A DNA stretch of 64,000 bases from Flexithrix dorotheae DSM 6795 (GCF_000379765.1 NZ_KB903435.1:62110-126109); one strand, 5' to 3'; counted from the first letter of the stretch, positions 18,808 through 27,852 are shown. Translations and numbers: made by a program. Notes: a model not told the origin generated them from the letters alone.

Positions 18808-19377
18808 CTAATTAGCAGCAAGGGTTTCCTTCACATAACCACAGTTTAGCATTTTATCACCAAAATATGGATTTTTTACTTCTTCCTTCTTGCTTAACCA
18901 AAAGGCTCCTTTATTGTCAAATGCCATTGGGCAATATTGCTGGTAAACCTCTTCAGAATTTTCTCCTTCGTTTTTTACCTTTTCAAATAACTCTTTTGAG
19001 ATGTTTTCAAATTCAGCTCTTTGTGTTTCCACATCTTCAGACGAAATAATTTTCTCTGCAGCTGATTTAATTTCTCCTTCAGATTTTTCTGCCAGCAGTT
19101 TAGCTGCTTTTTTAGCAATGTCTGCATCTGTTGCTACAAGGGCATCTTTTAGGAAATAATAAGTTTCGAGCATTCCCGGGGTACCTTCCAATTCCAGATT
19201 ATAATCTGAGGCATCTATATCCAGGCTAAGCTTTGCTTCTTCCACTTTTTCATGGTCATGAGCAGCTCCTTCATCGTGTGATGCATGGTTTTGATGATCC
19301 TTTTGCCCACAATTGGTTAATGCAATTAGGGCAAAAATTGACGCGAATACCGAGATGGATATAAAACGACTTTTCAT
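18808..19377 (-). CDS. DUF3347-domain lipoprotein, histidine-rich N-terminus
   Basis: The 189-aa protein has a lipoprotein signal (IFALIALTNCGQ, Cys near residue 24) followed by a His/Asp/Glu-rich stretch (HQNHASHDEGAAHDHEK). The rest matches DUF3347: an alpha-helical region with LETYYFLKDALVATDADIAKKAA, and a C-terminal YQQYCPMAFDNKGAFWLSKK ... NPYFGDKMLNCGYV. DUF3347 proteins often accompany copper or other heavy-metal efflux systems, and the CPM and MLNCG cysteine/methionine motifs with the His-rich tail suggest metal binding in the periplasm. No metal pump is adjacent, so the substrate is unknown. It has its own downstream terminator and appears monocistronic. Confidence 0.8.
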   Translation of the reverse strand: MKSRFISISVFASIFALIALTNCGQKDHQNHASHDEGAAHDHEKVEEAKLSLDIDASDYNLELEGTPGMLETYYFLKDALVATDADIAKKAAKLLAEKSEGEIKSAAEKIISSEDVETQRAEFENISKELFEKVKNEGENSEEVYQQYCPMAFDNKGAFWLSKKEEVKNPYFGDKMLNCGYVKETLAAN

Positions 19378-19521
19378 ATGTTTAATTTTTACAGTTAAAG
19401 GTCTTTTTTAAATGAGAAATCCCCTATCAATTGGTTCGGAGTTTTAATTTTTTCAATTCAAAATTAGTTCATTCTGATGAAAGGATTAACAAATCAATCT
19501 ATAAAAAGGTGCAATGAGACA

Positions 19522-22500
19522 TTAGTCTATTTTGCATAAATTTTCAATATAAGCCTTACTGCCATCATTTACCCACTCATCCAATTGTGCCGGATCTTTC
19601 ATCTGTTGACCTCTGAATCTTGGAACCACCACATAGCCGCAAGGTACATCAGATAAAGCAGACATATCACTCCATAATTTTTCTATTTGAGCAACAGGAT
19701 AAATGTCTTCCTGCCCATGTCCCCAGCGGAATTTTACGTCCTTAATCGTAACATAAGTAGGCATTCGCTGAGCCATTTTTCTTACCGCCTCATCAAGTTT
19801 CTCCTGTTTTCCACTCAGGTCTTTTCTTTTCAATCCGAAAAGTGCCAGAAGCGGATCGATCTGAATCCAGGTAGTCATCGAATTATAATAACTCAGGTTT
19901 AATTCATCCTCCTCTCTGGGCTGTGCCAATCCTTCCAGTAATCTGGTTTTGCCATTCACTTTTGCCAATCCTCCGCCTCTGTCTTCAATTCTTCGGGGAA
20001 CTACTTCAAATGTCAGGATATTTCCTGAAGCAAGGTGGTGGCCAAGTGCATCCGGATTTAAATCTGCTCCAAGAGTATCAATATTGTGCAGCATAAGGGT
20101 TTGTAAATTAGAATTTTCCTCTAGTACTTTCCCCAAAGTGCCGTTCCGCAACATATTAGAAATTTCGTACCAGTGACCTAATGGGCTAAATCGCTGACTT
20201 GCCAGGTTATCTTCATAATCTGAACCTTCGCCTTTCTCTTTGGCCCACCCAATCAGGGTTTTTCGAACCGCATCTCTAACCTTTTGCTTATTTTCATCAA
20301 GTGTTTCCTGCGGAGTTTCTTCCCACAGAAACCTTAAATCTCTCTCCATTGGAATAAACCGTTGTCCAATTGATCTTCCGGCTGATAGATAGACCGGTCC
20401 ATCATAACCAAAATTATTAGACAGTTCCAATTGGTTTGCAATGGCATTTTGGGTTAAATAACTCGTGGCTATAATGTGGGGAATGTTCGCCTTATATTTT
20501 TGGGCTACTTTCCTGGTTTTGCCCAAATGTATTTCAAGAAAGCTTCGGTGTTGGCCGTTTATTTCAATAAACTGATTGAGTGCTTTAATTACCCCGGCTC
20601 CTTTTGTCCATCGACTACCTACTCCTGCGGCAAGAGAGAAAATTCCGGCTTCTCCTTTTTTAAGCGCATTTTCCCCTTCTTTCTGATGTTTGGATAATTT
20701 ATCCAGAAATACCACATCTCCTTTTTCCACATCTTCGATAGAAGTTTGCACAGGGAGTCTGTTTCTGGAAAGTCCAATCCTTCCTTTTCTTAAATCATCT
20801 CTTATTTGTTCATGCTGAATATAATCAAAACCATTTTCCTCCTTAACTTTTCTGGCTTTTTCATTTTCCAATAATTTATTTTCCTGATTAGCAGAATCCA
20901 CTACCCTGAATAGGCTACTTACCATAGTTCGGAGAAGGGGATAGGCTTCTTCATTCTTTTCACAAACCACAGTATAAAAATCCATTTCTGCTCTTCTGGA
21001 ATAAGGAATTTCCTCAGGATTTTTAGTAGATAAAGTAGAAAGCTGCAGGTTATAATAAGCATTGGGCATTAAAGCTTTTTCACCGTTCAGTAAATTGGCT
21101 GAAGTACCTGCCTTATTAATTTTAAAATTATAAACTACAGGTTCCATAGCGAATGGCATGGAATCTTTCAACTCTTCCTTTGTTTCCATCAAAATATCCA
21201 GCACACCATCTTTCCTTTCGGTATATTTCTCAGGATTTACAAACATGCCCATTCCTCCTCCGGACATACCGCCAAGCATTAAGAAACCGAGGTAGTCCTC
21301 ATTAAATCGCTTTATTGCTTTCTTTATAATCACTTCGGTGAAATGAGTTGAGGCCCAGGGGATGATAGTTTTAATAGGATTATCCCAATTTTTCTGGGTG
21401 CTTGCTGCCAGTTTACTGATGTCTCCAGCTTTTAATGCTGCGAGAATATCATCAAATATGGCATTGGTATTTTGCCTGGCTACCCATTCTTTGGAAGAGC
21501 GCAGCAGGTATTTTTCCGTTACCATCTCCAAAATAGGCCCAACATTCGAAGCCATTCCTCCATGCATTAATACAAGAGAATTGGCGAGCCTTTCATCCAT
21601 TTCCGGATGTAGTTCTCCATCTTTTAAAATACGGTGCCTGGGTAATAAACACCCTCTGCTGATGCCATATTCGGGATCACCTTCTTTGGCAAAAGTGCCT
21701 TCTATGGCTTTTATACCCGGCCAAATTCCTCCTGAATCCTGCCAGCCACCACCAGAACCACCAACCCATTCTCCCAATATTGCTCTGGAAGCCGCAAGTC
21801 TTCTTTCATTTTCTTCCAATGGCCCTTCCAGGGATTTGGTCTGGTTAGTGGCCCGCATCAATACGCTAATCATGGAAGCCAGTAAATTGGTAGAAACTGC
21901 AAACCTGGAGCCTTTTGGGATGTCATTTACTTTGGTTACGAGTTCAAAACCCATTCCCTGGCCCACAATTTCTCCAAGAATATTCTCCAGACTTTGGTTA
22001 GTACCTTCAAACGAAGGAGGAATTACACCAGAAGCAATAATTCCCGCTTTAAGTAAACTCAAGTAGTCATTTCCAAAGTTGAATAAATCACTTAAGTCGG
22101 AAATGTCTTTGGTTGCATTTAAATCGAGACTGGTAACCCGGATTACGGGTTCGGGAATTACCCTCAAATAAGATTCAATAGGGGGCTTAATATCTTTATC
22201 CCGTTTGTAAACGCCCAAATCTATGGATACATTACAAACTCTTGCGCCCTCAGGATAATCCATTCCTAAAAAGAAAATATCCGACCAGCCGCTATGACTA
22301 AGGTCCATCCTTACAGAAGTTTTTTCCATTAGAATAGGATAGAGCACATTCCCGTTTTCCCGGGTCATCATCCTCGGATGAATTTTGATTGGATGCTCAT
22401 CTTTATTTCCTACGCGAAACATCCATTGGTTTCCTTTACTGGACCGTACACTTTTCCTTACCTGGTCAGCCAGAATCTGAAAAGACAGTTGATGATAGGA

Positions 22501-22857
22501 ATTAGCCAAACCACTCAGGATGGTGGCATTCAATCCTTCATTTTTTAATTGATTTCTGAAAATGATAATGGCCTGTTCAAATTTTCTGGTAAGCAGGCAT
22601 TCAAAACCATCATAAGGAATTTTCCCTACCTGTTTTATTTCTGCAGAATCTGCGAGCACAAATCTGTAACCGGCATATAAAAACAAACAGGCTCTTACAC
22701 GCTCATAGAGGTTTTCTGTAGATTTTCTGAATTTTTCAAGTTCATCAAGATCATTTGCCAGAGATTTTACAGAATCATTTTTACATAAATCGAAAAATGA
22801 CTGGTTTCTAATTTCCGGATCCGGACTTGTAATTGTTGCTATGAATTTATTACTCAT
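19522..22857 (-). CDS. Putative bifunctional GHMP-type sugar kinase / UDPGP-type nucleotidyltransferase
   Basis: The 1,111-aa protein appears to hold two enzymes. The middle part has GHMP-kinase features: IPKGSRFAVSTNLLASM near residues 310-330 (in the place of the P-x3-GLGSSA phosphate loop), GGSGGGWQDSGGIWPGIK near 365-382 and GGMSGGGMGMFVNP near 530-545, much as in L-fucose-type kinases. The last ~400 residues contain GIFSLAAGVGSRWTKG near 712-727, followed by a UDP-sugar pyrophosphorylase-like core (HIIATSYLTQNAI, YDGPVYLSAGRSIGQR). It may phosphorylate a sugar at C1 and then form the nucleotide sugar. In the known Bacteroides Fkp the order is the reverse, pyrophosphorylase first. A GalU-like gene ends 72 bases upstream on the same strand, so they may act together. 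The sugar and nucleotide are not readable from sequence. Confidence 0.65.
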   Translation of the reverse strand: MSNKFIATITSPDPEIRNQSFFDLCKNDSVKSLANDLDELEKFRKSTENLYERVRACLFLYAGYRFVLADSAEIKQVGKIPYDGFECLLTRKFEQAIIIFRNQLKNEGLNATILSGLANSYHQLSFQILADQVRKSVRSSKGNQWMFRVGNKDEHPIKIHPRMMTRENGNVLYPILMEKTSVRMDLSHSGWSDIFFLGMDYPEGARVCNVSIDLGVYKRDKDIKPPIESYLRVIPEPVIRVTSLDLNATKDISDLSDLFNFGNDYLSLLKAGIIASGVIPPSFEGTNQSLENILGEIVGQGMGFELVTKVNDIPKGSRFAVSTNLLASMISVLMRATNQTKSLEGPLEENERRLAASRAILGEWVGGSGGGWQDSGGIWPGIKAIEGTFAKEGDPEYGISRGCLLPRHRILKDGELHPEMDERLANSLVLMHGGMASNVGPILEMVTEKYLLRSSKEWVARQNTNAIFDDILAALKAGDISKLAASTQKNWDNPIKTIIPWASTHFTEVIIKKAIKRFNEDYLGFLMLGGMSGGGMGMFVNPEKYTERKDGVLDILMETKEELKDSMPFAMEPVVYNFKINKAGTSANLLNGEKALMPNAYYNLQLSTLSTKNPEEIPYSRRAEMDFYTVVCEKNEEAYPLLRTMVSSLFRVVDSANQENKLLENEKARKVKEENGFDYIQHEQIRDDLRKGRIGLSRNRLPVQTSIEDVEKGDVVFLDKLSKHQKEGENALKKGEAGIFSLAAGVGSRWTKGAGVIKALNQFIEINGQHRSFLEIHLGKTRKVAQKYKANIPHIIATSYLTQNAIANQLELSNNFGYDGPVYLSAGRSIGQRFIPMERDLRFLWEETPQETLDENKQKVRDAVRKTLIGWAKEKGEGSDYEDNLASQRFSPLGHWYEISNMLRNGTLGKVLEENSNLQTLMLHNIDTLGADLNPDALGHHLASGNILTFEVVPRRIEDRGGGLAKVNGKTRLLEGLAQPREEDELNLSYYNSMTTWIQIDPLLALFGLKRKDLSGKQEKLDEAVRKMAQRMPTYVTIKDVKFRWGHGQEDIYPVAQIEKLWSDMSALSDVPCGYVVVPRFRGQQMKDPAQLDEWVNDGSKAYIENLCKID

Positions 22858-22929
22858 GCTATGAATGGAGACACTGAATAAATTGGAAAATTTTTTTAAT
22901 AATTTAGAGTGTACTTAATCGTAGGAAAA

Positions 22930-23871
22930 TTATTGTTTTTTGGTTTCAGCCAATAATTCTACGAGTTGGGTAAGTACTTCGTCTTTTTCCTGCCCGGCAA
23001 GACCCAAAGCGACCTGAGCTGCCAGCAAGCCAAATTTTTTCCCAATATCGTATCGGTTTCCTTTTACTTCCTGTGCCAGATATTTGTCATTATCGGCCAA
23101 TTCCTGAAGTGCAGGAGTAAGCAGTAAGGGGTAATTCTTTTCTTCCAGATGTTTTTCCAGAATATCGAAAATGACAGGCTGAAATACATGCATGCCAAAG
23201 AAACACAAATAGTATCCGGTTCTTAATCCAGGGGTTTGTAATTCAAGCTCAGCCACACTTAAAGAAGGCTTCTCAATTATTTTTTCAATTTCATAAATCC
23301 CCGAAGTGGTCCCAAAGTGCTTTCCGGTTAGAGTTCCATATTTACCCACTAAAAATTCTTTGGTAGGGTTCACTGCGGAAACAGAGCAATTTTCCTGAAT
23401 AGCCAGATCAATCAATTGCCTGGCACAACTTTTTCCGGCTTGGTGAGAAACATACAGGTAATCTCCCAATAGCAATAAAAATGGTTCTCCATTTACGAAA
23501 TCTTTGGCGCAATTTACGGCATGCCCGTAGCCTTTGGATTTTTTTTGAACCGAAAACTGTAACCTGCCCAGCAAATCCTGAATTTTTTCTGCTTCTCTTT
23601 GTGCCCATTCTATTCCTGAATAGGTATGGAGCAGATTTTCTCTCAGGTTTTTAAAATTTTCCAAATAGCGTTTTTCATCCCCGGGGGCACAGACTACACA
23701 AATTTCTTCTACTCCGGCATTTATGGCTTCTTCAGCAATAATTTGCAAAACAGGTTTGTGAAGTCCATCGATATCTACAACCGGCAACATGGCTTTTTGG
23801 ACGGTATCAGCAACCGGATAAAGTCTTTCCCCTCTTCCTGCTGCTGTAATTACGGCTTTTTTTACTTTCAT
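22930..23871 (-). CDS. GalU-like sugar-1-phosphate nucleotidyltransferase
   Basis: The 313-aa protein matches the GalU/UTP-glucose-1-phosphate uridylyltransferase family in length and motifs. It starts VKKAVITAAGRGERLYPVADTVQKAMLPVVD, the nucleotide-binding GxG-x2-R motif followed by the KxMLP loop. It continues with PVLQIIAEEAINAGVEEI, LLLGDYLYVSH (the metal-binding Asp) and IEKPSLSVAELE. It should join a sugar-1-phosphate to a nucleotide in the cytoplasm, making a precursor for glycans. The next gene on the strand encodes a fused kinase/nucleotidyltransferase, which suggests a shared role in nucleotide-sugar supply, perhaps for glycosylating the surface proteins encoded nearby. Deviations from the exact GalU motif (RGERLYP instead of GTRFLP) leave the substrate open. 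Confidence 0.8.
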   Translation of the reverse strand: MKVKKAVITAAGRGERLYPVADTVQKAMLPVVDIDGLHKPVLQIIAEEAINAGVEEICVVCAPGDEKRYLENFKNLRENLLHTYSGIEWAQREAEKIQDLLGRLQFSVQKKSKGYGHAVNCAKDFVNGEPFLLLLGDYLYVSHQAGKSCARQLIDLAIQENCSVSAVNPTKEFLVGKYGTLTGKHFGTTSGIYEIEKIIEKPSLSVAELELQTPGLRTGYYLCFFGMHVFQPVIFDILEKHLEEKNYPLLLTPALQELADNDKYLAQEVKGNRYDIGKKFGLLAAQVALGLAGQEKDEVLTQLVELLAETKKQ

Positions 23872-24098
23872 CTGGATAGTATTGGTAAGTGTACCAGAAT
23901 ATTTTTTCTGGCGAATATGATTGAGAATTAGTTTATTGTTACAAAAGATTAAATGATCTTCTGTTTATTTTTTTAAAATCGCGTGATATTAATGCATTTC
24001 TGAAAATTATATAAAAAATGGAGATTGATTTTAAAGTTTATTAGGAAATTATATTCAACCCTGACTGGATCCTTTTCAGTCACTGCAAAACTAGCAAA

Positions 24099-24148
24099 AG
24101 TTGGTGCTTATCGTGTAGTTGGAGATTTTTTTCTTGCTGATTGTGAAG
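24099..24148 (+). repeat. Isolated iteron-like repeat plus a degenerate copy
   Basis: AGTTGGTGCTTATCGTGTAG (24099-24118) matches the iteron consensus at most positions. A weaker copy ends at 24148 (GCTGATTGTGAAG), 30 bases on. Both share the orientation of the main array. They lie in the 392-base gap between the GalU-like and thioredoxin-like genes, about 50 bases before the promoter of the latter. Confidence 0.5.
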
Positions 24149-24195
24149 ATCTTTGGTCTTGAATAAAGATTGTTTTCATGAAATTAAAAAATTTA

Positions 24196-24227
24196 TTTGC
24201 TTTAGTTAGGATTCCTAACTAATATTG
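24196..24227 (+). promoter_or_regulatory. Promoter with MarR-type operator, upstream of thioredoxin-like gene
   Basis: A Bacteroidota-type promoter can be read: TTTG at 24196-24199, a 20-base spacer, and TAATATTG at 24220-24227 (one mismatch to TAnnTTTG). The spacer is almost filled by the palindrome AGTTAGGATTCCTAACT, symmetric over 21 bases (24202-24222). A nearly identical half-site pair lies before the marR gene at 24534-24548. A regulator bound here would block RNA polymerase directly. Confidence 0.7.
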
Positions 24228-24263
24228 TGTCATTAATTATTTTCAAACCAAAAAATTTATAAA

Positions 24264-24497
24264 ATGAAAAAAGCAGTTTTTTATCATGCGGGATGTCCGG
24301 TTTGTGTCAGTGCAGAACAGGAAATGTTGAACTTAATTACTGACAAGGTAGAAGTAGAAGTAGTACATTTAGGAGAGGTGAAATCAAGATTACCTGAAGC
24401 AGAAAATGCGGGGGTAAAATCAGTGCCAGCCTTGGTTTTGGATAACGGGCATGTGTTGCACATTAACTATGGAGCAGGTATAGCAGATCTGAAGTAG
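24264..24497 (+). CDS. Small thioredoxin-like protein with CPVC motif
   Basis: The 77-aa protein has the thioredoxin-fold layout: a beta strand, then CPVC at residues 10-13 (FYHAGCPVCVSAEQEM), a strand VEVEVVHLGE, and the cis-proline segment VKSVPALVL near residues 52-60. It lacks a signal peptide and is probably a cytoplasmic thiol-disulfide protein, close in size to glutaredoxin-like or redox-active thioredoxin-like proteins. The start is supported by the promoter 37 bases upstream. The next gene is a cysteine-rich MarR regulator, and both promoters carry the same palindrome, so the pair probably forms a redox-responsive unit. Confidence 0.8.
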   Translation: MKKAVFYHAGCPVCVSAEQEMLNLITDKVEVEVVHLGEVKSRLPEAENAGVKSVPALVLDNGHVLHINYGAGIADLK

Positions 24498-24520
24498 AGT
24501 TGTTTTAAATCCGAAAAAAT

Positions 24521-24558
24521 TTTACCTCACATTGTTAGGATTACTAACTTTGTGAGGT
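24521..24558 (+). promoter_or_regulatory. MarR promoter/operator, also a hairpin
   Basis: TAACTTTG (24545-24552) is an exact -7 element, with TTTA at 24521-24524 in the -33 place after a 20-base spacer. GTTAGGATTACTAAC (24534-24548) overlaps the -7 element and shares its half-sites with the operator at 24202-24222. The outer arms ACCTCACA (24524-24531) and TGTGAGGT (24551-24558) add a stem followed by ATTTTTGTTTT, so the same DNA may terminate the upstream transcript. Confidence 0.65.
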
Positions 24559-24591
24559 ATTTTTGTTTTACCTTATAGAAAAAAAACAAAA

Positions 24592-25200
24592 ATGAAAGAA
24601 AGCGTATTCAATCCGGAACAGCAATTGGGGAATCTGGATAGTAAAATCATTGTGGCGCTGGAGAGAATTTCTGAAGCTTTTCGGGTGAATCTCTGGAATG
24701 AATCAAAAGATACGGGATTAAGCCCCATCCAAATCCAATTGTTGATTTTTATGGCTTTTCATGGGCAGGATAAATGTAAAGTGACTTATCTGGCCAAGGA
24801 ATTTAATATGACCAAAGCCACTATAAGCGATGCTGTAAAAATTCTGGATAAAAAAGCATTAATTGATAAATCTACAGATCCGGAAGATTCAAGAAGTTAT
24901 ACCATTCAATTGACAGCACAGGGTAGGGAAGTGGCTAAAAAATCAGCTTTGTTTGCGAATGGTTTTTCCAAAGCTTTAAGTGGAAACAGCCCCAAACAAA
25001 AAACAGATTTTCTGGTACAATTACTTCAGTTTATAGATCAACTTCATCGTTCAGGGGTTATCCAAATTCAGCGAATGTGTTTTTCCTGTGGACATTATCG
25101 GCAAAAGGAAGGACATTATTGCGAGTTATTGAACAAGCCTCTTTTGAGTTTTGAGCTTAGGGTTGATTGCCCAGAACATCAGGAAAAAAGTAAAAGGTAG
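24592..25200 (+). CDS. MarR-family regulator with C-terminal cysteine cluster
   Basis: The 202-aa protein has a MarR winged-helix core: LGLSPIQIQLLIFMAFHG-type helices, the recognition region VTYLAKEFNMTKATISDAVKILDKK at about residues 63-87, and the wing SRSYTIQLTAQGREVA. It is longer than a usual MarR (about 140-150 aa). The extra C-terminal ~45 residues carry four cysteines in CFSCGHYRQKEGHYCELL ... DCPEHQ (about 160-197), which could bind zinc or iron-sulfur, or act as thiol switches. The gene follows the CPVC thioredoxin-like gene, and both promoters contain the same palindrome, which supports autoregulation and control of its neighbour. The signal is probably thiol-related (oxidant, electrophile or metal); that part is inference. 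Confidence 0.85.
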   Translation: MKESVFNPEQQLGNLDSKIIVALERISEAFRVNLWNESKDTGLSPIQIQLLIFMAFHGQDKCKVTYLAKEFNMTKATISDAVKILDKKALIDKSTDPEDSRSYTIQLTAQGREVAKKSALFANGFSKALSGNSPKQKTDFLVQLLQFIDQLHRSGVIQIQRMCFSCGHYRQKEGHYCELLNKPLLSFELRVDCPEHQEKSKR

Positions 25201-25341
25201 AAGTGTAAGTAGAAGTTCTTTTTTTAATTTTCACCTTCTCTGTTAGCTTTTGTGTTTGGCTGGTGTCTTATTATTTAGCAAGTTTATATCTGTGCTATTT
25301 TTCTTTTTGCCATTTTTCCAGGGAACTTTCATATATGTGGT

Positions 25342-25362
25342 AATCACTCTATTACAGTGATT
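25342..25362. promoter_or_regulatory. Palindrome upstream of the GH92 gene
   Basis: AATCACT-N7-AGTGATT is a perfect inverted repeat 85 bases before the GH92 start. It could be an operator or a leader hairpin. No regulator is assigned. Confidence 0.35.
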
Positions 25363-25446
25363 TAATTTGAATAGACTAACAATATAGCAATTGGGAGGAC
25401 AACGAAATGATTGAAACTATAATTAAAATTACCAAACTATTAATAA

Positions 25447-27792
25447 ATGTATACTACTAAAATCTATAACTCATTTGTATTAATCCTGCTAATCATTTTG
25501 AATGCATGCTCTTCAAATATCAAGGAAGAGCCAAAATCAGAAAAAGAAGAATATGTGGATTTGGTTTATCCTTTTCTGGATGCAGCAAATTCCCGATGGT
25601 TTTACTTTTCATCAGCTTCCCGTCCTTTCGGAATGGTAAACTTAAGCCCGGATATGTCGATCAAAGGAGCATGGAATTCAGGCTACAGATACAAAGAAGA
25701 CAGCATCAAATTTTTCAGTCATATCCATGCCTGGCAACTTTCAGGGGTACCTGTAATGCCTACTGTAGGGGAGTTTAAAGGGCATTTGGGACCGGATCAA
25801 TACCAATCGAAATATAGCCATGAAAAGGAAAAAGTATTTCCGGGTTTTCATGAGGTGATGTTGGAAGATTACCAGATTAAAGCAGAGTTAACTTCCACCA
25901 CCAGAGTAGGTTTTCACCGATATACTTTTCCAAAATCTGCAGAAAGCAATATTTTGCTGGATTTAGGTACAGTTCTGGGGCCATCCGGGACCAGAAAAGG
26001 AAATGTAAAAAAGGTTTCTGATCAGGAAATTGAAGGATATGCTTTAATGGAAAAAACGGGTAGAAGGCCAAAAGATACTTATGTTTATTTTGTCATCCAG
26101 TTGGAAAAGCCTTTTCAGACTTTAAATGCCTGGAAAGATAAAAAGCTGATAGGTGAGGTAAATGAATTTGATGGAGAAAATGGAGGAGTTTACTTCGGCT
26201 TTGAAACTGAAGAGAACGAGCAGGTACAAATGAAAGTGGGAATTTCCTATGTAAGCGCAGCTCAAGCCCGGTTGAATATAGAAACTGAACTTCCGCATTG
26301 GGATTTTGAGCAGGTAGTGCAGGAATCCAGGGCTGAATGGAATGAAAAACTTGGTAGAATAAAAGTGAGTGGAAATGATGAACAACAAACCAGGAGGTTC
26401 TATACTGATTTGTGGAAAGCTTTGCAGGGGAGAAGAATCATTAGCGATGCCAATGGGAAATATTGTGACATGACAGGAGAAAAGCCGAGAATCGGACAAA
26501 TTCCATTAGAAAATGGAAAACCAAAATTCAATCATTTCAACTCAGATTCCTTTTGGGGAGCGCAATGGACAATCACTTCTCTTTGGCAATTGGTCTATCC
26601 TGAAATTGCAGAAGATTTTGTGAATTCTATGTTATTGATGTATGATGATGGTGGCTTAATTCCAAGAGGACCATCTGGGGGAAATTATACCTATGTGATG
26701 ACTGGAGCTTCTTCCACGCCATTTATTGTAGGGGCATATATGAAAGGCATTCGCGGATTTGATGTGGAAAAAGCTTACGAAGGCATGAAGAAAAATGCTT
26801 TGCCCGGTGGAATGATGTCAAAAGCGGGATATGAACATGAAACTACCAAAGGAGGAGGAATTGAATATTATATTGAAAAAGGTTATGTACCTTATCCCTT
26901 AGGTAAAAAAAGATGGGGAGGTCATCAGCAGGGAGCGGGACAAACGCTGGAATATAGTTATCAGGACTGGTGTTTGGCGCAATTGGCTAAGTCGTTGGGC
27001 AAAACAGAAGATTATGAACTATTCATGAAGCGCTCTGAAAACTGGAAGAATCTGTATGATGAAGAAAGTGGCTGGATTAGGGCAAAAGGGCATGACGGAA
27101 AATGGTGGACGCCTTATGATCCTTTTGAATTGAACCATGGTTTTGTAGAATCGAATGGTGCGCAAAGTACCTGGTATGTGCCCCACGATTTACCAGGTTT
27201 GGGTGAAAAAATGGGTGGAAATGAAAAAATGGCAGAGAAGCTAAATGAAAGTTTTGAAAAAGCTTCTGAATTGGGTTTTACCTCTGGAAATGCACATGCC
27301 GATGAAACTGATGAAAAATTCAGAAGAATTCCTATCAATTATGGCAATCAGCCCAGCATTCAAACCGCATTTGTTTTCAATCATATTGGGCATCCGTGGC
27401 TCACTCAATATTGGTCCAGAGAAGTGTTGGACAAAGCATTTAGTCAATTATCTCCCGAAAGAGGTTTCAATGGGGATGAAGATCAGGGGTTAATGGGTTC
27501 ACTGTCAGTATTGATGAAAATTGGCTTGTTCGAAATGAAAAGTGGAAACGAAGCCGAGCCTAAGATGGAACTGGGCAGCCCTATTTTTGAAGAAATTAAC
27601 ATTAAACTCAGCCCGGATTATTTCCAGGGAAAAGAATTCACCATCAAAGCTAAAGGCAACAGTGAACAAAACAGGTACATCCAATCCGTAAAGTTGAATG
27701 GCAAAACCCATGAAAGCATTTTCCTTAATTTCCATGACTTAACCAAAGGCGCAACCGTGAAATTGGAAATGGGAGACCAACCTAAGAAATAA
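25447..27792 (+). CDS. GH92-family exo-alpha-mannosidase, lipoprotein
   Basis: The 781-aa protein carries a lipoprotein signal (LILLIILNACSS, Cys near residue 22), so it is periplasmic or surface-anchored. The body fits glycoside hydrolase family 92: PFGMVNLSPDMSIKGAWNSGYRYK, the early HIHAWQLSG motif, GFHRYTFPKSAESN, TDLWKALQGRRIISDANGKY, FNSDSFWGAQWTITSLWQLVYP, and the late GFNGDEDQGLMG segment with the acidic pair conserved in the family. GH92 enzymes are calcium-dependent and remove alpha-linked mannose, for example from high-mannose N-glycans. There is no SusC/SusD pair here, so it is not part of a classical polysaccharide utilisation locus. A strong hairpin terminator follows. Confidence 0.93.
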   Translation: MYTTKIYNSFVLILLIILNACSSNIKEEPKSEKEEYVDLVYPFLDAANSRWFYFSSASRPFGMVNLSPDMSIKGAWNSGYRYKEDSIKFFSHIHAWQLSGVPVMPTVGEFKGHLGPDQYQSKYSHEKEKVFPGFHEVMLEDYQIKAELTSTTRVGFHRYTFPKSAESNILLDLGTVLGPSGTRKGNVKKVSDQEIEGYALMEKTGRRPKDTYVYFVIQLEKPFQTLNAWKDKKLIGEVNEFDGENGGVYFGFETEENEQVQMKVGISYVSAAQARLNIETELPHWDFEQVVQESRAEWNEKLGRIKVSGNDEQQTRRFYTDLWKALQGRRIISDANGKYCDMTGEKPRIGQIPLENGKPKFNHFNSDSFWGAQWTITSLWQLVYPEIAEDFVNSMLLMYDDGGLIPRGPSGGNYTYVMTGASSTPFIVGAYMKGIRGFDVEKAYEGMKKNALPGGMMSKAGYEHETTKGGGIEYYIEKGYVPYPLGKKRWGGHQQGAGQTLEYSYQDWCLAQLAKSLGKTEDYELFMKRSENWKNLYDEESGWIRAKGHDGKWWTPYDPFELNHGFVESNGAQSTWYVPHDLPGLGEKMGGNEKMAEKLNESFEKASELGFTSGNAHADETDEKFRRIPINYGNQPSIQTAFVFNHIGHPWLTQYWSREVLDKAFSQLSPERGFNGDEDQGLMGSLSVLMKIGLFEMKSGNEAEPKMELGSPIFEEINIKLSPDYFQGKEFTIKAKGNSEQNRYIQSVKLNGKTHESIFLNFHDLTKGATVKLEMGDQPKK

Positions 27793-27801
27793 AAGAGAAA
27801 G

Positions 27802-27841
27802 ATTATCAAGGGTGTCTAAACTTTTAGATACCCTTGATAAT
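27802..27841 (+). terminator. Terminator of the GH92 gene
   Basis: A long stem of about 18 bp joins ATTATCAAGGGTGTCTAAA and TTTAGATACCCTTGATAAT with one G-T pair and a tiny loop. AT-rich sequence ending in TTTTT follows. Confidence 0.8.
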
Positions 27842-27852
27842 TCATAATTTTT

